A DNA stretch of 64,000 bases from Paenibacillus plantarum (GCF_013141695.1 NZ_WHNY01000040.1:124001-188000); one strand, 5' to 3'; positions 7,553-16,169 are shown, counted from the first letter of the stretch. Program-made: numbers and translations. The notes: generated by a model from the sequence alone, not told the origin.

Positions 7553-8572
7553 TTAGAGACTTTCCGCGATCATAATACTCGTATCGGTATACTGAAATTC
7601 ATGGTCAGGCTTCTTCCCAGTGAAGATGAGATCGTACAATATTCGCAGGGAGCGATAGCCTTGCTGGATCGGATTTTGCATAATGGTAAAATCAATAACA
7701 CCCTCTCGCAGTCCTTGCTCAACTTCAGGCATCAAATCATTGCATACGATGCGGAGCTGACCACCCTTCCCTGCCAATTTCACCGCATCGATACATGCCC
7801 CTGCATCACCTGTTGCCATATAAATGCCATCCAAATCAGGATACCTCTGCAGTGACTCATTCAGCTTGCGAAATGTATCTTCGTAGCGATCATATCCTTC
7901 AATGACATCAACAATCTCGATCTCACTCTGGATTAATTTCTCTTTAAAATACTGAACTCGCATGCGATGCGCATGGAATTTCATATTGGCCACGACAACT
8001 AGCACCTTGGCTTTGCCTGTGAACATACGGGTCATCAATCCTGCCGCGATTTCACCGCTTTTCCCCAGATCCTGACCCACAAAACAGCTCCGCTTCGAGT
8101 TCTCGACGTCAGAATTAAACGTAACCACTGGAATGCCTTGTTCAATCGCCTTATCTATGCTTGCTCGGTTAACTTCATCATCAATAGCTGAGAATAGTAT
8201 GCCGCTTGCACCATTTGCAATCAGCGTCTGAATGGCTCTCGCACCCTCATCTGGCAGCTGATTATTGATATACACATACTCTAAACAAATACCTAGCCCC
8301 TTCAGCTCATCTTCTGCAGCATGAATCCCTTTGCGAATGTCATCAAAGAACGAAATTTCTTTCGGAGGCATCACGATACCTATTTGAATCGGTTTTCTAT
8401 TGTAAGCAAGTGCCTTCGCAGCCACATTGGGCACATACTGAAGCTCATCTGCAATCGCAAGAATACGTTCTCTAATTTCAGGCTTTACGCCAGATCTTCC
8501 ATTCAGCACTCGGTCAACGGTACCTCTGGAAACACCAGCTTGCTGGGCAATCTCTCTAATTGTAACGCTCAT
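7553..8572 (-). CDS. LacI family transcriptional regulator
   Basis: 339 residues. The N-terminal helix-turn-helix (TIREIAQQAGVSRGTVDRVLNGR) and hinge (VPNVAAKALA) are of LacI type, followed by a periplasmic-binding-protein effector domain (IGIVMPPKEISFFDDIRKGI, VTFNSDVENS, GDAGACIDAVKLAGKGG) of the sugar- or cyclitol-binding class. ATG 8572 has GGAGAA at good distance; the ATG at 8584 does not. It is the third minus-strand gene after the desaturase and Rieske genes, 107 bases from the latter, and probably controls them through the palindromes at 10142 and 10221. Confidence 0.9.
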   Translation of the reverse strand: MSVTIREIAQQAGVSRGTVDRVLNGRSGVKPEIRERILAIADELQYVPNVAAKALAYNRKPIQIGIVMPPKEISFFDDIRKGIHAAEDELKGLGICLEYVYINNQLPDEGARAIQTLIANGASGILFSAIDDEVNRASIDKAIEQGIPVVTFNSDVENSKRSCFVGQDLGKSGEIAAGLMTRMFTGKAKVLVVVANMKFHAHRMRVQYFKEKLIQSEIEIVDVIEGYDRYEDTFRKLNESLQRYPDLDGIYMATGDAGACIDAVKLAGKGGQLRIVCNDLMPEVEQGLREGVIDFTIMQNPIQQGYRSLRILYDLIFTGKKPDHEFQYTDTSIMIAESL

Positions 8573-8679
8573 AGGGTTCTCCATTCACAAGGGATGGTGC
8601 AAGGCACGTAACAAGTATGATAGAAATGAAGCTCGATATCAAGTCCGCGGCATTCGCACCTTATGTTTTCTCGCCCCCG

Positions 8680-8997
8680 TTATACCAATTGAATAAACAC
8701 CCTGCCTGCTTCAACCTTCGTCGCATAGGTTTTGAGCTTGATACACACAGGTACTCGCTTCGCCTCTCCTGTGGTGATATCGAATCGGCCGTTATGCTTC
8801 GGACATTCTATGAGGTTCCCCATCACAAGTCCCTTGGATAGATGAATTTTCTCATGTGTACAATACCCGTCTGAAGCGAAAAATTGCCCCTGTGCGTTCC
8901 GATAAATAGCGAATGTTGCTTCGCCGTGGTCAAATCGAATGACATCCTCATCTTCTAATTCATCGGTTGCACATACCTCAATCCATTCGTCCATCAT
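8680..8997 (-). CDS. Rieske [2Fe-2S] ferredoxin, MocE-like
   Basis: 105 residues, a single Rieske domain. The cluster ligands are in CTHEK and CPKHNGRF, 18 residues apart, as in ferredoxins of aromatic dioxygenases and in MocE of rhizopine catabolism. The ATG overlaps the stop of the desaturase-like gene (ATGA), and AAGGAG is nine bases upstream, so the two are translationally coupled. It most likely passes electrons to that membrane diiron enzyme. A reductase gene is not present nearby. Confidence 0.88.
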   Translation of the reverse strand: MMDEWIEVCATDELEDEDVIRFDHGEATFAIYRNAQGQFFASDGYCTHEKIHLSKGLVMGNLIECPKHNGRFDITTGEAKRVPVCIKLKTYATKVEAGRVFIQLV

Positions 8998-10097
8998 ATT
9001 TGTTGTCTCCTTAATGCTGATTTTTCTTCTTCACGACTAACGCCAAAATAATAAGGTTGTGCTGTTACGGGTAACGGCTTTACGACCACATAAGATGGGT
9101 CATTTTTTTGTAACCGCAGTGCTGTAACGACCTCTTTCAATGCCGCCCATAAGCTCGTGCGTGGGGTTGGGCAGTCAGCCGACATCTCTTGATGCAGTCT
9201 AGGCAACGCATGGTACGGCACCATGGGATACATATGATGTTCGGTATGATAGTTCATGTTCCAGTACAGAAATCGAAAGATCGGATTCATATGAATCGTA
9301 CGTGTATTCAACCGGTGGTCCAGGACATCTTCATAAAGTCCAAGATGCTGTGTCATGCCAAAAAGGAGTACAAACAGATTGCCATAGAAAGATGGCAGAA
9401 AGATAAACATGGCGGGAAGCAGGCTACCCGTGTATAAACATGCCGCCGCAACAGCAAGGATGATCAGCATGTAGATGCGCGCTTCGCGAAATACTTTCGG
9501 AAACTCGGAAGCTGGAATATAATCTTTTTCCTGTGTTTCCAACCTTCCAATCGTGTGTAGGACAAATCGCTTGATCTCAATCTGGCCGCCATATAAATGA
9601 AATATTTGCATTAAGATGATCTTCCAAATCGGTGGTCTCTCCGTCAAAATTTCAGGGTCCCTGCCGACAATAATGGTGTCGGTATGATGCCGTGCGTGGC
9701 TCCAACGCCAAGGTGTAGCCGAACGCAATACGAAGAATGAAGCGATCTGATATACCACATCGTTCATCCAGGGCGTTTTAAAAGCAGTACCATGCCCGCA
9801 CTCATGCCATCTCGAGTCACCTGGAGATGCATAGAGCACGCCATAGATGAAAAAAGCCGGAACAGCCCACCAAGTCCCCCATGATAAATACGCTAGATAG
9901 CCGAATATCAGTAATACACCAAACCAGATGATGGTGTCCCGAATCGCAGGTCCATCCTTGCGTTTCATTAATTCTTTCATTTTTGCGCGAGGAATGGGGC
10001 TAGCATACCACTCCGCACTAGCTAAACCTCGTTCTTGCGCTCGAATGCTTTCTTGGCCGGTAATACTGTAATCTCTTTTCTGAACAACAATGGCCAC
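8994..10097 (-). CDS. Membrane fatty-acid-desaturase family diiron enzyme, MocD-like
   Basis: 367 residues. The three histidine boxes of the membrane diiron family are clear: HECGHGT (about residue 98), HARHHT (about 135) and HTEHHMYP (about 287), with four or more membrane segments between. Coupling to a Rieske ferredoxin, rather than a cytochrome b5, matches the mocD/mocE pair of rhizopine (methyl-scyllo-inosamine) catabolism. True fatty acid desaturation or hydroxylation is the alternative. First gene of a unit with the Rieske gene; two palindromes lie upstream. Confidence 0.82.
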   Translation of the reverse strand: MAIVVQKRDYSITGQESIRAQERGLASAEWYASPIPRAKMKELMKRKDGPAIRDTIIWFGVLLIFGYLAYLSWGTWWAVPAFFIYGVLYASPGDSRWHECGHGTAFKTPWMNDVVYQIASFFVLRSATPWRWSHARHHTDTIIVGRDPEILTERPPIWKIILMQIFHLYGGQIEIKRFVLHTIGRLETQEKDYIPASEFPKVFREARIYMLIILAVAAACLYTGSLLPAMFIFLPSFYGNLFVLLFGMTQHLGLYEDVLDHRLNTRTIHMNPIFRFLYWNMNYHTEHHMYPMVPYHALPRLHQEMSADCPTPRTSLWAALKEVVTALRLQKNDPSYVVVKPLPVTAQPYYFGVSREEEKSALRRQQI

Positions 10098-10141
10098 ATG
10101 AACGCCTCCTTTTGGGTTAGAAGTGATTCGGATTTCCCGTT

Positions 10142-10157
10142 TCGTGCCCGAGCACGA
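10142..10157. promoter_or_regulatory. Palindromic operator candidate 1 upstream of the desaturase gene
   Basis: TCGTGCCCGAGCACGA is a 16-base palindrome with two mismatches, 45 bases upstream of the desaturase ATG. Its near-exact reverse complement recurs at 10221. LacI-family operators have this size and CG-centred symmetry; the link to the nearby regulator is inferred. Confidence 0.5.
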
Positions 10158-10220
10158 AAATATCCAAAAAATAAAGCCACCATGGCTTAATACGATTTCC
10201 CTTTGCCTAACTTACAGTCC

Positions 10221-10233
10221 CGTGCTCGGGCAC
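10221..10233. promoter_or_regulatory. Palindromic operator candidate 2 upstream of the desaturase gene
   Basis: CGTGCTCGGGCAC is the reverse complement of the core of the site at 10142, about 78 bases away centre to centre. Two spaced operators suggest cooperative binding or looping by the LacI regulator. The pair could instead form one long-range hairpin. Confidence 0.5.
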
Positions 10234-10280
10234 AACTCAATTCTAAAACATCCTCCTCACCTTTTCAAGTAGCAAAAAAG

Positions 10281-10308
10281 CCATGAATAGGGAATCCCCC
10301 TCTCATGA
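10281..10308 (-). terminator. Terminator after the ECF41 sigma gene
   Basis: On the minus strand TCATGAGAGGG pairs with CCCTATTCATGG (interrupted stem) and is followed by CTTTTTTG. It lies about 40 bases after the sigma factor stop. Confidence 0.65.
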
Positions 10309-10349
10309 CTCTGCTTCGATCTTTATTGCATCGAACACTTTTTGTGGCA

Positions 10350-11228
10350 CTACAGGTCAGCATAAATTTGATTTAATTTATCGGGATTTCGGATGACATA
10401 GAGATGGTTTGAATGTTGCCGACCCGCAGCAAGCTCAAACAGGATAATCATCAATGGAGATTCATCCTTAACAAGAATCAAGCCGGATTGTCCATTGAAC
10501 GTTACAGTCAACCAGTCTCCCTCCAGTGCCCCTTTGGTTTGAACACCTTCGAAGAATGCAGCGATGCGCTCTTTCCCGAAGATCGGATGAACGGCAGCGC
10601 TTGCCTTCCCGCCTCCATCGGATACCATCACAGCATCTTCCATAAGCAGTTGAACGAAATCATGGAAATTCCCCGTGCCTACTGCGTGAAGAAACTCCTT
10701 CACCAGAGGCTCTGTTTCACCTAATGAGCGCTCATCTTCTTCGTCAGAAATCTCATTGATTTTACTCTTGGCGCGGCTATAAATTTTGCGGCAATTCGCT
10801 TCCGTTTTCTGAAGCATATCTGAAACCTCTTCATAATCGTAACCGAGTACTTCTCTCAGTACGAAGATCGCACGCTCTACCGCGGACAGCTCTTGCAGCA
10901 ATACTAAAAACGCATATGAAATCGTTTCATCTTGGATGAGACTTCCTATCGGATCTTCGCGGGATGACGTCACTTGCGGCTCAGGAAGCCATGTTCCTAT
11001 GTAGGTTTCTCTTTGCTTACTAGCTGATTTCAAATAATTCAAGCACCGATTCGTCACCATTTTAACTAAATACGATTTCAAATTCGTTACATGCCCAGTG
11101 TCAGTCTTCTGCAGTGTGATAAACATGTCTTGCAGCATATCCTCTGCATCGGATACAGATCCTAACATGCGGTACGCAACTGAGAATAAAAGTTGTTTAT
11201 ATGTCAGATAGACGGTTTCCAATTCCAT
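10350..11228 (-). CDS. ECF41-type RNA polymerase sigma factor with NTF2-like C-terminal domain
   Basis: 292 residues. Region 2 (LTYKQLLFSVAYRMLGSVSDAED, MLQDMF) and region 4 (ELSAVERAIFVLREVLGYDYEEVS) are standard ECF parts, followed by a C-terminal SnoaL/NTF2-like domain with DGGGK, the mark of the ECF41/SigJ group. In that group the extension regulates the sigma factor, so no classical anti-sigma is needed. ATG 11228 has AAGGGAG upstream. ECF41 genes usually sit beside a carboxymuconolactone decarboxylase, oxidoreductase or epimerase target; none of these is adjacent here. Confidence 0.9.
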   Translation of the reverse strand: MELETVYLTYKQLLFSVAYRMLGSVSDAEDMLQDMFITLQKTDTGHVTNLKSYLVKMVTNRCLNYLKSASKQRETYIGTWLPEPQVTSSREDPIGSLIQDETISYAFLVLLQELSAVERAIFVLREVLGYDYEEVSDMLQKTEANCRKIYSRAKSKINEISDEEDERSLGETEPLVKEFLHAVGTGNFHDFVQLLMEDAVMVSDGGGKASAAVHPIFGKERIAAFFEGVQTKGALEGDWLTVTFNGQSGLILVKDESPLMIILFELAAGRQHSNHLYVIRNPDKLNQIYADL

Positions 11229-11299
11229 GAATGAAGCTCCCTTCCACTTTGTAGTGTAACCGCAACGCACTACCACATACATGGAATATTGAGTTCAAA

Positions 11300-12547
11300 T
11301 TAAGATTCACTAAGCGTATTTTTTCTTACTACATAAGTAAGACAATCTGTCTTCAGTAGGATCTGTTTGCCATTGCGCTCTATGTTAAATGTCAACTTCT
11401 TTAATGTCGTGAATACAATGTCCCAACCTACATATTGTTTGTTCAACATCTCATGTAAGTGTTCTGTCGTGAGATTTAGTTCGATAAGGGGTGTTAATTC
11501 CTCCCCAGTTAACGTATCAATTTCTTGTAGATTCGAATTTACAATCAAACAATTAACCCCATTAATTTTCGTGCCCATAACTATTTGATCTAGAACTCGT
11601 TCGAAGGATTGCTCAGAGTCAACATGCTCCAGTGAAGATACGGCGACGATATAATCAAAAGTATCCGGTGCAATTTCATATTCTCCAATGTCGGAGAGAT
11701 GCGTTTCGATTTGACCACGAACACCAAATTGTTCACTGTAGGCTAACAATTTCGTAAGCGCGGATGGCAGAAGGTCCACACAGACCACTTTACCCCCTTT
11801 GTGTTTCAACGCTTCTGCTATAGGAATACTATTTCGGCCAACTCCACTACCTAAATCCAAAACAGCTACATATTCATAAGCGTCAAAATAGGATAAAGCA
11901 TCCATAACCGTTTTCACGGGTTTTGACAACCATGAGCCTTCTTCAAATAACTTATAGTTCTCATAACACGCATCATGATATTTTCTTTCTTCTTCCCGAA
12001 TCTTTGAAATTCGTGAGTACTCCATCAACCAGCAATCTCGCAGCTCTCCCTCGTGCATCTCCCGTGCAGGCAATTCCTTCACTTTAGTAAATCCACATCG
12101 TTCATAGCATCTAATCGCTCGAAGATTCCACTGCTGCGGGTCCATGACAACGCGATCTGCTTTAAGGACATTCATCAAATAATCCACCATCGACGTTACT
12201 AACCGTTTCCCAATCCCTTGATCCCAATAGGCCGTTTCACCAATGAATTGATCCGTGCCATAGATTTTATCCGTAGATTCCGAATAGCCATAAGCGAGAC
12301 GTTCTTCTTCCTCTATCTCATAAAATTGAATATAGCCGATCGGCCGATCCTCAAATTCGATAAGGCATCTGACAGCTGAATCTTCCTCCGTATAAAAGTG
12401 GGCATCCACCAAATCCCCATCGTGAGGGCGATCGCGACCTTCATAGTAGGTTAATACCAAGGGGTCATTCAGCCAGGAAACAAGCAGGTTCTTATCTCTG
12501 TGTTCAAGTTCTCGAATCGTTAACAAATCTGTTTGGTAAAGTATCAT
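11300..12547 (-). CDS. Fusion of an AAC(6')-like GNAT acetyltransferase and a SAM methyltransferase
   Basis: 415 residues from ATG 12547 (AAAGGAGA six bases upstream). The N-terminal part (about 1-180) is a GNAT domain resembling aminoglycoside 6'-N-acetyltransferases (DQFIGETAYWDQGIGKRLV, VVMDPQQWNLRAIRCYERCGF). A linker of about 30 residues leads to a class I methyltransferase (about 215-415) with VLDLGSGVGRNSIPIAEAL, CVDLLPSAL and YIVAVSSLEHVDS. Continuous frame with no sign of a stop. Both substrates are unknown; drug inactivation cannot be concluded. It starts 92 bases after the phosphatase gene on the same strand. Confidence 0.82.
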   Translation of the reverse strand: MILYQTDLLTIRELEHRDKNLLVSWLNDPLVLTYYEGRDRPHDGDLVDAHFYTEEDSAVRCLIEFEDRPIGYIQFYEIEEEERLAYGYSESTDKIYGTDQFIGETAYWDQGIGKRLVTSMVDYLMNVLKADRVVMDPQQWNLRAIRCYERCGFTKVKELPAREMHEGELRDCWLMEYSRISKIREEERKYHDACYENYKLFEEGSWLSKPVKTVMDALSYFDAYEYVAVLDLGSGVGRNSIPIAEALKHKGGKVVCVDLLPSALTKLLAYSEQFGVRGQIETHLSDIGEYEIAPDTFDYIVAVSSLEHVDSEQSFERVLDQIVMGTKINGVNCLIVNSNLQEIDTLTGEELTPLIELNLTTEHLHEMLNKQYVGWDIVFTTLKKLTFNIERNGKQILLKTDCLTYVVRKNTLSES

Positions 12548-12639
12548 AGGAATCTCCTTTCCGATTGCTGCCCCTCTGTTGAAGTACTGTGCAATTACCG
12601 AAAGCTTGTCCATCCTCAAGAATTAGTCAGGTAGAAAAC

Positions 12640-13221
12640 TTACTCCAACCCATCTAAATGCACAATACAATTGTATTGTAAGCATTCCCAACGGCTCTCC
12701 GTGTGACGAATTTTCGTCACGGACGTGTTATGTAAATGTTCCTCAATGTCTTCATGTGGGATCAAATCCATGAGAGTCAGACTAAGCAAAGCGCCGTGAC
12801 TGACGATCAAAACCTTCTGATTCGGATGTCGCTCGATCACTTCTTGGATGAAACTCACACCGCGAGCCGCAATTTGTTGATGCGTTTCGACCCCTAAATC
12901 CAATTGGGACCAGTCTTCTCCCCATTTTGCCACACGTTCCTCAAGCGTTGTTCCTTCGATCTGACCGCAATACATTTCTCTTAATCGCTGATCCGTATTC
13001 ACTTCCATTTGCTTCACATTTCCAATACATGCCGCTGTTTCTCTAGCTCGACCCAAATCACTCGCATAGATGTAATCCCAATGTTCATCCTTCATTCGCT
13101 GAGATAATAATTCGGCTTGTTTCTGACCAAGTTCATTGAGCGGAACATCTGTTTGTCCCTGTATGCGCCGTTCTGTATTCCAATCCGTTAATCCGTGTCT
13201 GATGAGTCCAATCACCGTCAT
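12640..13221 (-). CDS. Histidine phosphatase family protein
   Basis: 193 residues of the phosphoglycerate-mutase-like branch. The catalytic LIRHGLTDWN is at residues 6-15, and GQTDVPLNELGQKQAELL, the acid residue region (REMYCGQIEG) and the second histidine VSHGALL follow. Such enzymes act on small phosphoesters; the substrate is not evident. It is six bases downstream of the zinc-ribbon gene, so probably co-transcribed with it. Confidence 0.88.
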   Translation of the reverse strand: MTVIGLIRHGLTDWNTERRIQGQTDVPLNELGQKQAELLSQRMKDEHWDYIYASDLGRARETAACIGNVKQMEVNTDQRLREMYCGQIEGTTLEERVAKWGEDWSQLDLGVETHQQIAARGVSFIQEVIERHPNQKVLIVSHGALLSLTLMDLIPHEDIEEHLHNTSVTKIRHTESRWECLQYNCIVHLDGLE

Positions 13222-13227
13222 TCTCTT

Positions 13228-13623
13228 TCAACCTCCAAATAATACATCTAGTATTGTGCCTAATGAGCCCGCTTTCTTACTATGTAACACATTCGAATCA
13301 TACATTTCTACGTATCCACAGTGCAAACAGGAGACAGCTAAGAAATGATGATGCTGAATATCGAATATTTTACTTAAGCCTGTTCCCGTCATCGCGATTT
13401 CTTTTATGTGACATTCCCTATGATTACATTTGCAGCACTTGTAGTGGTGAGAGATTCGCTCTTCCAGACTCAGCTCGTCGATCTCTTCATATTCGGTTAG
13501 CTCTTCTACATCATTTTCTTCTCCATTTGGATTCAAATGGTTCGTGAGCACCTCCTGCTTGCAAGCAGGACAAACATCCTCAACCAACTGTACGTGTTCA
13601 TGACACCAAGGACATTCTACCAT
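13228..13623 (-). CDS. Double zinc-ribbon protein with DUF2082-type C terminus
   Basis: 131 residues from ATG 13623 (AAAGGAGA upstream). An N-terminal ribbon (CPWCHEH ... CPACKQE) is followed by an acidic linker (EELTEYEEIDELSLEE) and a second ribbon, CCKCNHRECHIKEIAMTG then CLHCGYVEMY, with GTGLSKIFDIQHHHF between: the pattern of the predicted nucleic-acid-binding DUF2082 family. The C-terminal ILDVLFGG also fits. Upstream gene of a two-gene unit with the histidine phosphatase. Confidence 0.75.
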   Translation of the reverse strand: MVECPWCHEHVQLVEDVCPACKQEVLTNHLNPNGEENDVEELTEYEEIDELSLEERISHHYKCCKCNHRECHIKEIAMTGTGLSKIFDIQHHHFLAVSCLHCGYVEMYDSNVLHSKKAGSLGTILDVLFGG

Positions 13624-13744
13624 GGTAAGTCTCCTTTCAGGAACATCTTTTACTATTCCATACATGGCAACAAATCCCTGCTTATTTTCCGAAATGGCAT
13701 TCTTCCTTGTAGCAACATCAGCGTCCTCGCACAATTAGCATTAA

Positions 13745-13955
13745 CATGAAAATGTACAGTTAAATCTGCCGTTTCCCTACCTATTTCCCAATTAACTGTA
13801 AAATGTGACGCTAATTCAGCTGTTTTGATTCATACTAGATCTGATGGGAGAAATTAACTGGAGGAAATACATCTATTGCACACACTCTGCTGTTTTACGC
13901 GAAATTAGCTACAGGAAATCCATCAATTTCAAAAGTGGAGTTGTTTCCCATTCTA
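13745..13955. repeat. Dispersed intergenic repeat, locus 1
   Basis: The 385-base gap between the genes ending at 14009 and starting at 13623 holds units such as AATTAACTGTAAAATGTGAC, GAAATTAACTGGAGGAAATA and GAAATTAGCTACAGGAAATC followed by CATC. The same units recur at 27410-27615 and 30384-30590. No open frame of note. Confidence 0.75.
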
Positions 13956-13970
13956 TGCCGGAAAGACAAA

Positions 13971-13996
13971 AAATAGCTGGAAGTTTCCAGCTATTT
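13971..13996 (-). terminator. Terminator after the Gfo/Idh/MocA gene at 14009
   Basis: AAATAGCTGGAA pairs with TTCCAGCTATTT and the minus strand continues as TTTTTTGTC. A strong hairpin just beyond the stop codon. Confidence 0.9.
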
Positions 13997-14008
13997 CTCC
14001 ATGTGTGC

Positions 14009-14992
14009 CTATAGAAATTGTTCCACGCCCGTCTCGGCAGCTCGGTAAACAGCCTCAAGAGCGGCTATGACGCCTCGCGCATATTCGGGGGGACAACTCG
14101 TTTCACTTTTCGCCTCAATCGCGCTCAAAAGATCCTTATACTGCAGCTCGAATGGCGTATCCATCGGTGGCACATCGACCTGTTCATAGGCACCGCCACG
14201 ACTGATCCATAAACTTACGCCAGTAACCAGCTTCAGCATTCCTAACGTACCAATGATCTCTGTTTCATTCCGAGTAGCCCCTGGATAACCGGACTGAGCA
14301 ATTGATGCGGGCAGCCCTGAAGCTAGCTCCATATAGATGATGCCGCTTCCCTCTACATTTCCTCGTTTGCCATGATGGCTCACTGCAGCGCTCACTTTAC
14401 GGACTGAACTGTCCATCAACCATTGAATCTTATCTATAGAGTGCGTGCCTAGATTGGCAAGTATGCCACCGCCTGATTTATCTTTTTCCAGAAACCACTG
14501 CGGCCTTGTGTCTTGGAAGTAATTCAAATGCCTGACATCATTGATCATGACAATCTCACCTAGCTCGCCACTTTCAATGATCCGCTTCGCATGAATATTC
14601 TCTGCTATATAATGCTGTGTATGCCCAATTAAGATGCGTATATCCGCTTTGTTAGCGGCTTCCATAATATCATCACATTCAGCAACATTCAAGGCCATTG
14701 GCTTCTCCAGCATCAAATGACACCCATGCTCTGCAGCGAATATAGCTGTTTCTCTATGTAGAAAATGTGGCAACGCAATGACCACGACGTCCGGTCGTTC
14801 TTGCCGAATAAGCTCTTGATAATCACGATAGTCCGTAATACCGTAGGTTTCAGCAATAGCTTGGGCTCTCTCCAGTTGAATATCCGCAACAGCACAAGCT
14901 ACAAACCCGTCTGTACGACGAATTGCATCAAAATGTTGACCAGCAATAGCCCCCGCTCCCAGGACAGCTACCTTTAATTCTGCTTTTTCCAT
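14009..14992 (-). CDS. Gfo/Idh/MocA family NAD(P)-dependent oxidoreductase
   Basis: 327 residues. Rossmann fold VAVLGAGAIAGQHFDAI at the N terminus, then the EKPMALN motif (catalytic lysine) and the C-terminal barrel with GGGILANLGTHSIDKIQWL holding the H of the active site. Acts on a sugar, inositol or related polyol; substrate unknown. Ends at a strong terminator. It is 38 bases downstream of a second protein of the same superfamily, so the pair probably works in one pathway. Confidence 0.9.
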   Translation of the reverse strand: MEKAELKVAVLGAGAIAGQHFDAIRRTDGFVACAVADIQLERAQAIAETYGITDYRDYQELIRQERPDVVVIALPHFLHRETAIFAAEHGCHLMLEKPMALNVAECDDIMEAANKADIRILIGHTQHYIAENIHAKRIIESGELGEIVMINDVRHLNYFQDTRPQWFLEKDKSGGGILANLGTHSIDKIQWLMDSSVRKVSAAVSHHGKRGNVEGSGIIYMELASGLPASIAQSGYPGATRNETEIIGTLGMLKLVTGVSLWISRGGAYEQVDVPPMDTPFELQYKDLLSAIEAKSETSCPPEYARGVIAALEAVYRAAETGVEQFL

Positions 14993-15030
14993 CGTTGTAA
15001 TCCTCTCCTTGGGCTTCTAAGCGATCACGT

Positions 15031-15939
15031 CTATAAGTTCACGGTAAGTCCTGTTTCCCGACTCTCATTAGCCGCTTCCATAAAGCGAATGATTTGTAAT
15101 GTTTCTTCCTCATCAATATCCGGAGTTGCACTCGCAAACATCGTCATAATTTTCTCCAAGAGACTCGCATAATAAGGCTTGGGATGTTTGTTTACATCGA
15201 CAAATTGCGTATGTGATTCCCGATGTAGAAGTGCACCAAATTGCCCGTTGCCCTTTCGATTGCCGCGAATAGTACCAATAACGCCATTATCCCATACGCC
15301 AGTTATCAGATCATGATCTTCTGTAGTAGCCGCAGTCACATGCAAGCAGCCCTTGCCAAGTGCTCTAAAAAGCATTTCAACCGTATGCACACCATACCAA
15401 AACAGTCCAGGCTGTGTCGCTTGTAATGCCAAAGGACCGTAGCAGTCCATCCCGATAATGTTACTACTAGTATCTGATGCTTCTAGAGCTATCGTCAATT
15501 CCTCAGCGTATCTTAACGAGGAGCAACTCATAATAGGAATGTTATTCTCTTGCGCGATCTTGAAGATTTCACTAGCTTCAGCAGAAGATACGGTCATTGG
15601 TTTATCGATAAAAATAGGACGGCGATAGGACGCAACACGGCGGAACTGCTCCAAGTGAATTCGACCATCCACCGATGTCATCAGAATGCCATCGCAATTC
15701 GCTGCCACTTCTTCCGGTGAGTCCACAATTGCCACTCCTCGTTCGCGTAGCTGAGCAGTAAAACCTTCAATCCGGGAATAGCTCATCTCGAAATCCGGAG
15801 AACCACCAGGATAAGCAATGGTGACCTTGCCGCCAGCAACATGAAAAGGATGATCCTTATCGTTTAACATTTGTGTAAATGTAGGTGCATGCGAGGAATC
15901 AATGCCAATGATACCAATTCGAAATGTAGACTGATTCAT
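15031..15939 (-). CDS. Gfo/Idh/MocA-like oxidoreductase
   Basis: 302 residues from ATG 15939 (GGAGGT upstream; the longer frame would start at a TTG overlapping that ribosome site). The N terminus is unusual, FRIGIIGIDSSHAPTFTQML, without the standard glycine-rich GxGxxG, although the later IDKPMTVSSAEASE motif keeps the lysine-proline pair of the family. The C-terminal barrel has FWYGVHTVEMLFRALG. First gene of a two-gene unit with the classic oxidoreductase at 14009. The nucleotide-binding loop deserves checking. Confidence 0.8.
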   Translation of the reverse strand: MNQSTFRIGIIGIDSSHAPTFTQMLNDKDHPFHVAGGKVTIAYPGGSPDFEMSYSRIEGFTAQLRERGVAIVDSPEEVAANCDGILMTSVDGRIHLEQFRRVASYRRPIFIDKPMTVSSAEASEIFKIAQENNIPIMSCSSLRYAEELTIALEASDTSSNIIGMDCYGPLALQATQPGLFWYGVHTVEMLFRALGKGCLHVTAATTEDHDLITGVWDNGVIGTIRGNRKGNGQFGALLHRESHTQFVDVNKHPKPYYASLLEKIMTMFASATPDIDEEETLQIIRFMEAANESRETGLTVNL

Positions 15940-16116
15940 AAATGGAACAACCTCCAAGACAGTTTAAAATGAATTTGTACTTTAATCTGTGGTCCGCTGG
16001 ACCCAGAATGTCTTCCCTCTCATCATAATGAACTTCCACATAAGAGACAAGTCTTTTAATCAACCATAAACCTGAATCACGTTAGCCATTCTCATTGAAA
16101 TGAAATAAAAAAATAA

Positions 16117-16134
16117 GCCTCCCATTAGGGAAGC
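16117..16134 (-). terminator. Terminator after the alpha/beta hydrolase at 16170
   Basis: On the minus strand GCTTCCC pairs with GGGAGGC (one wobble) and is followed by TTATTTTTTT. Confidence 0.85.
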
Positions 16135-16169
16135 TATATCTCATATGCCATTGCTGATCATACTCAGCA

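Noticed and set aside
11300..12547. Aminoglycoside resistance gene
   Set aside because: Resemblance of the GNAT half to AAC(6') enzymes does not establish the substrate; I only report the fold and fusion.
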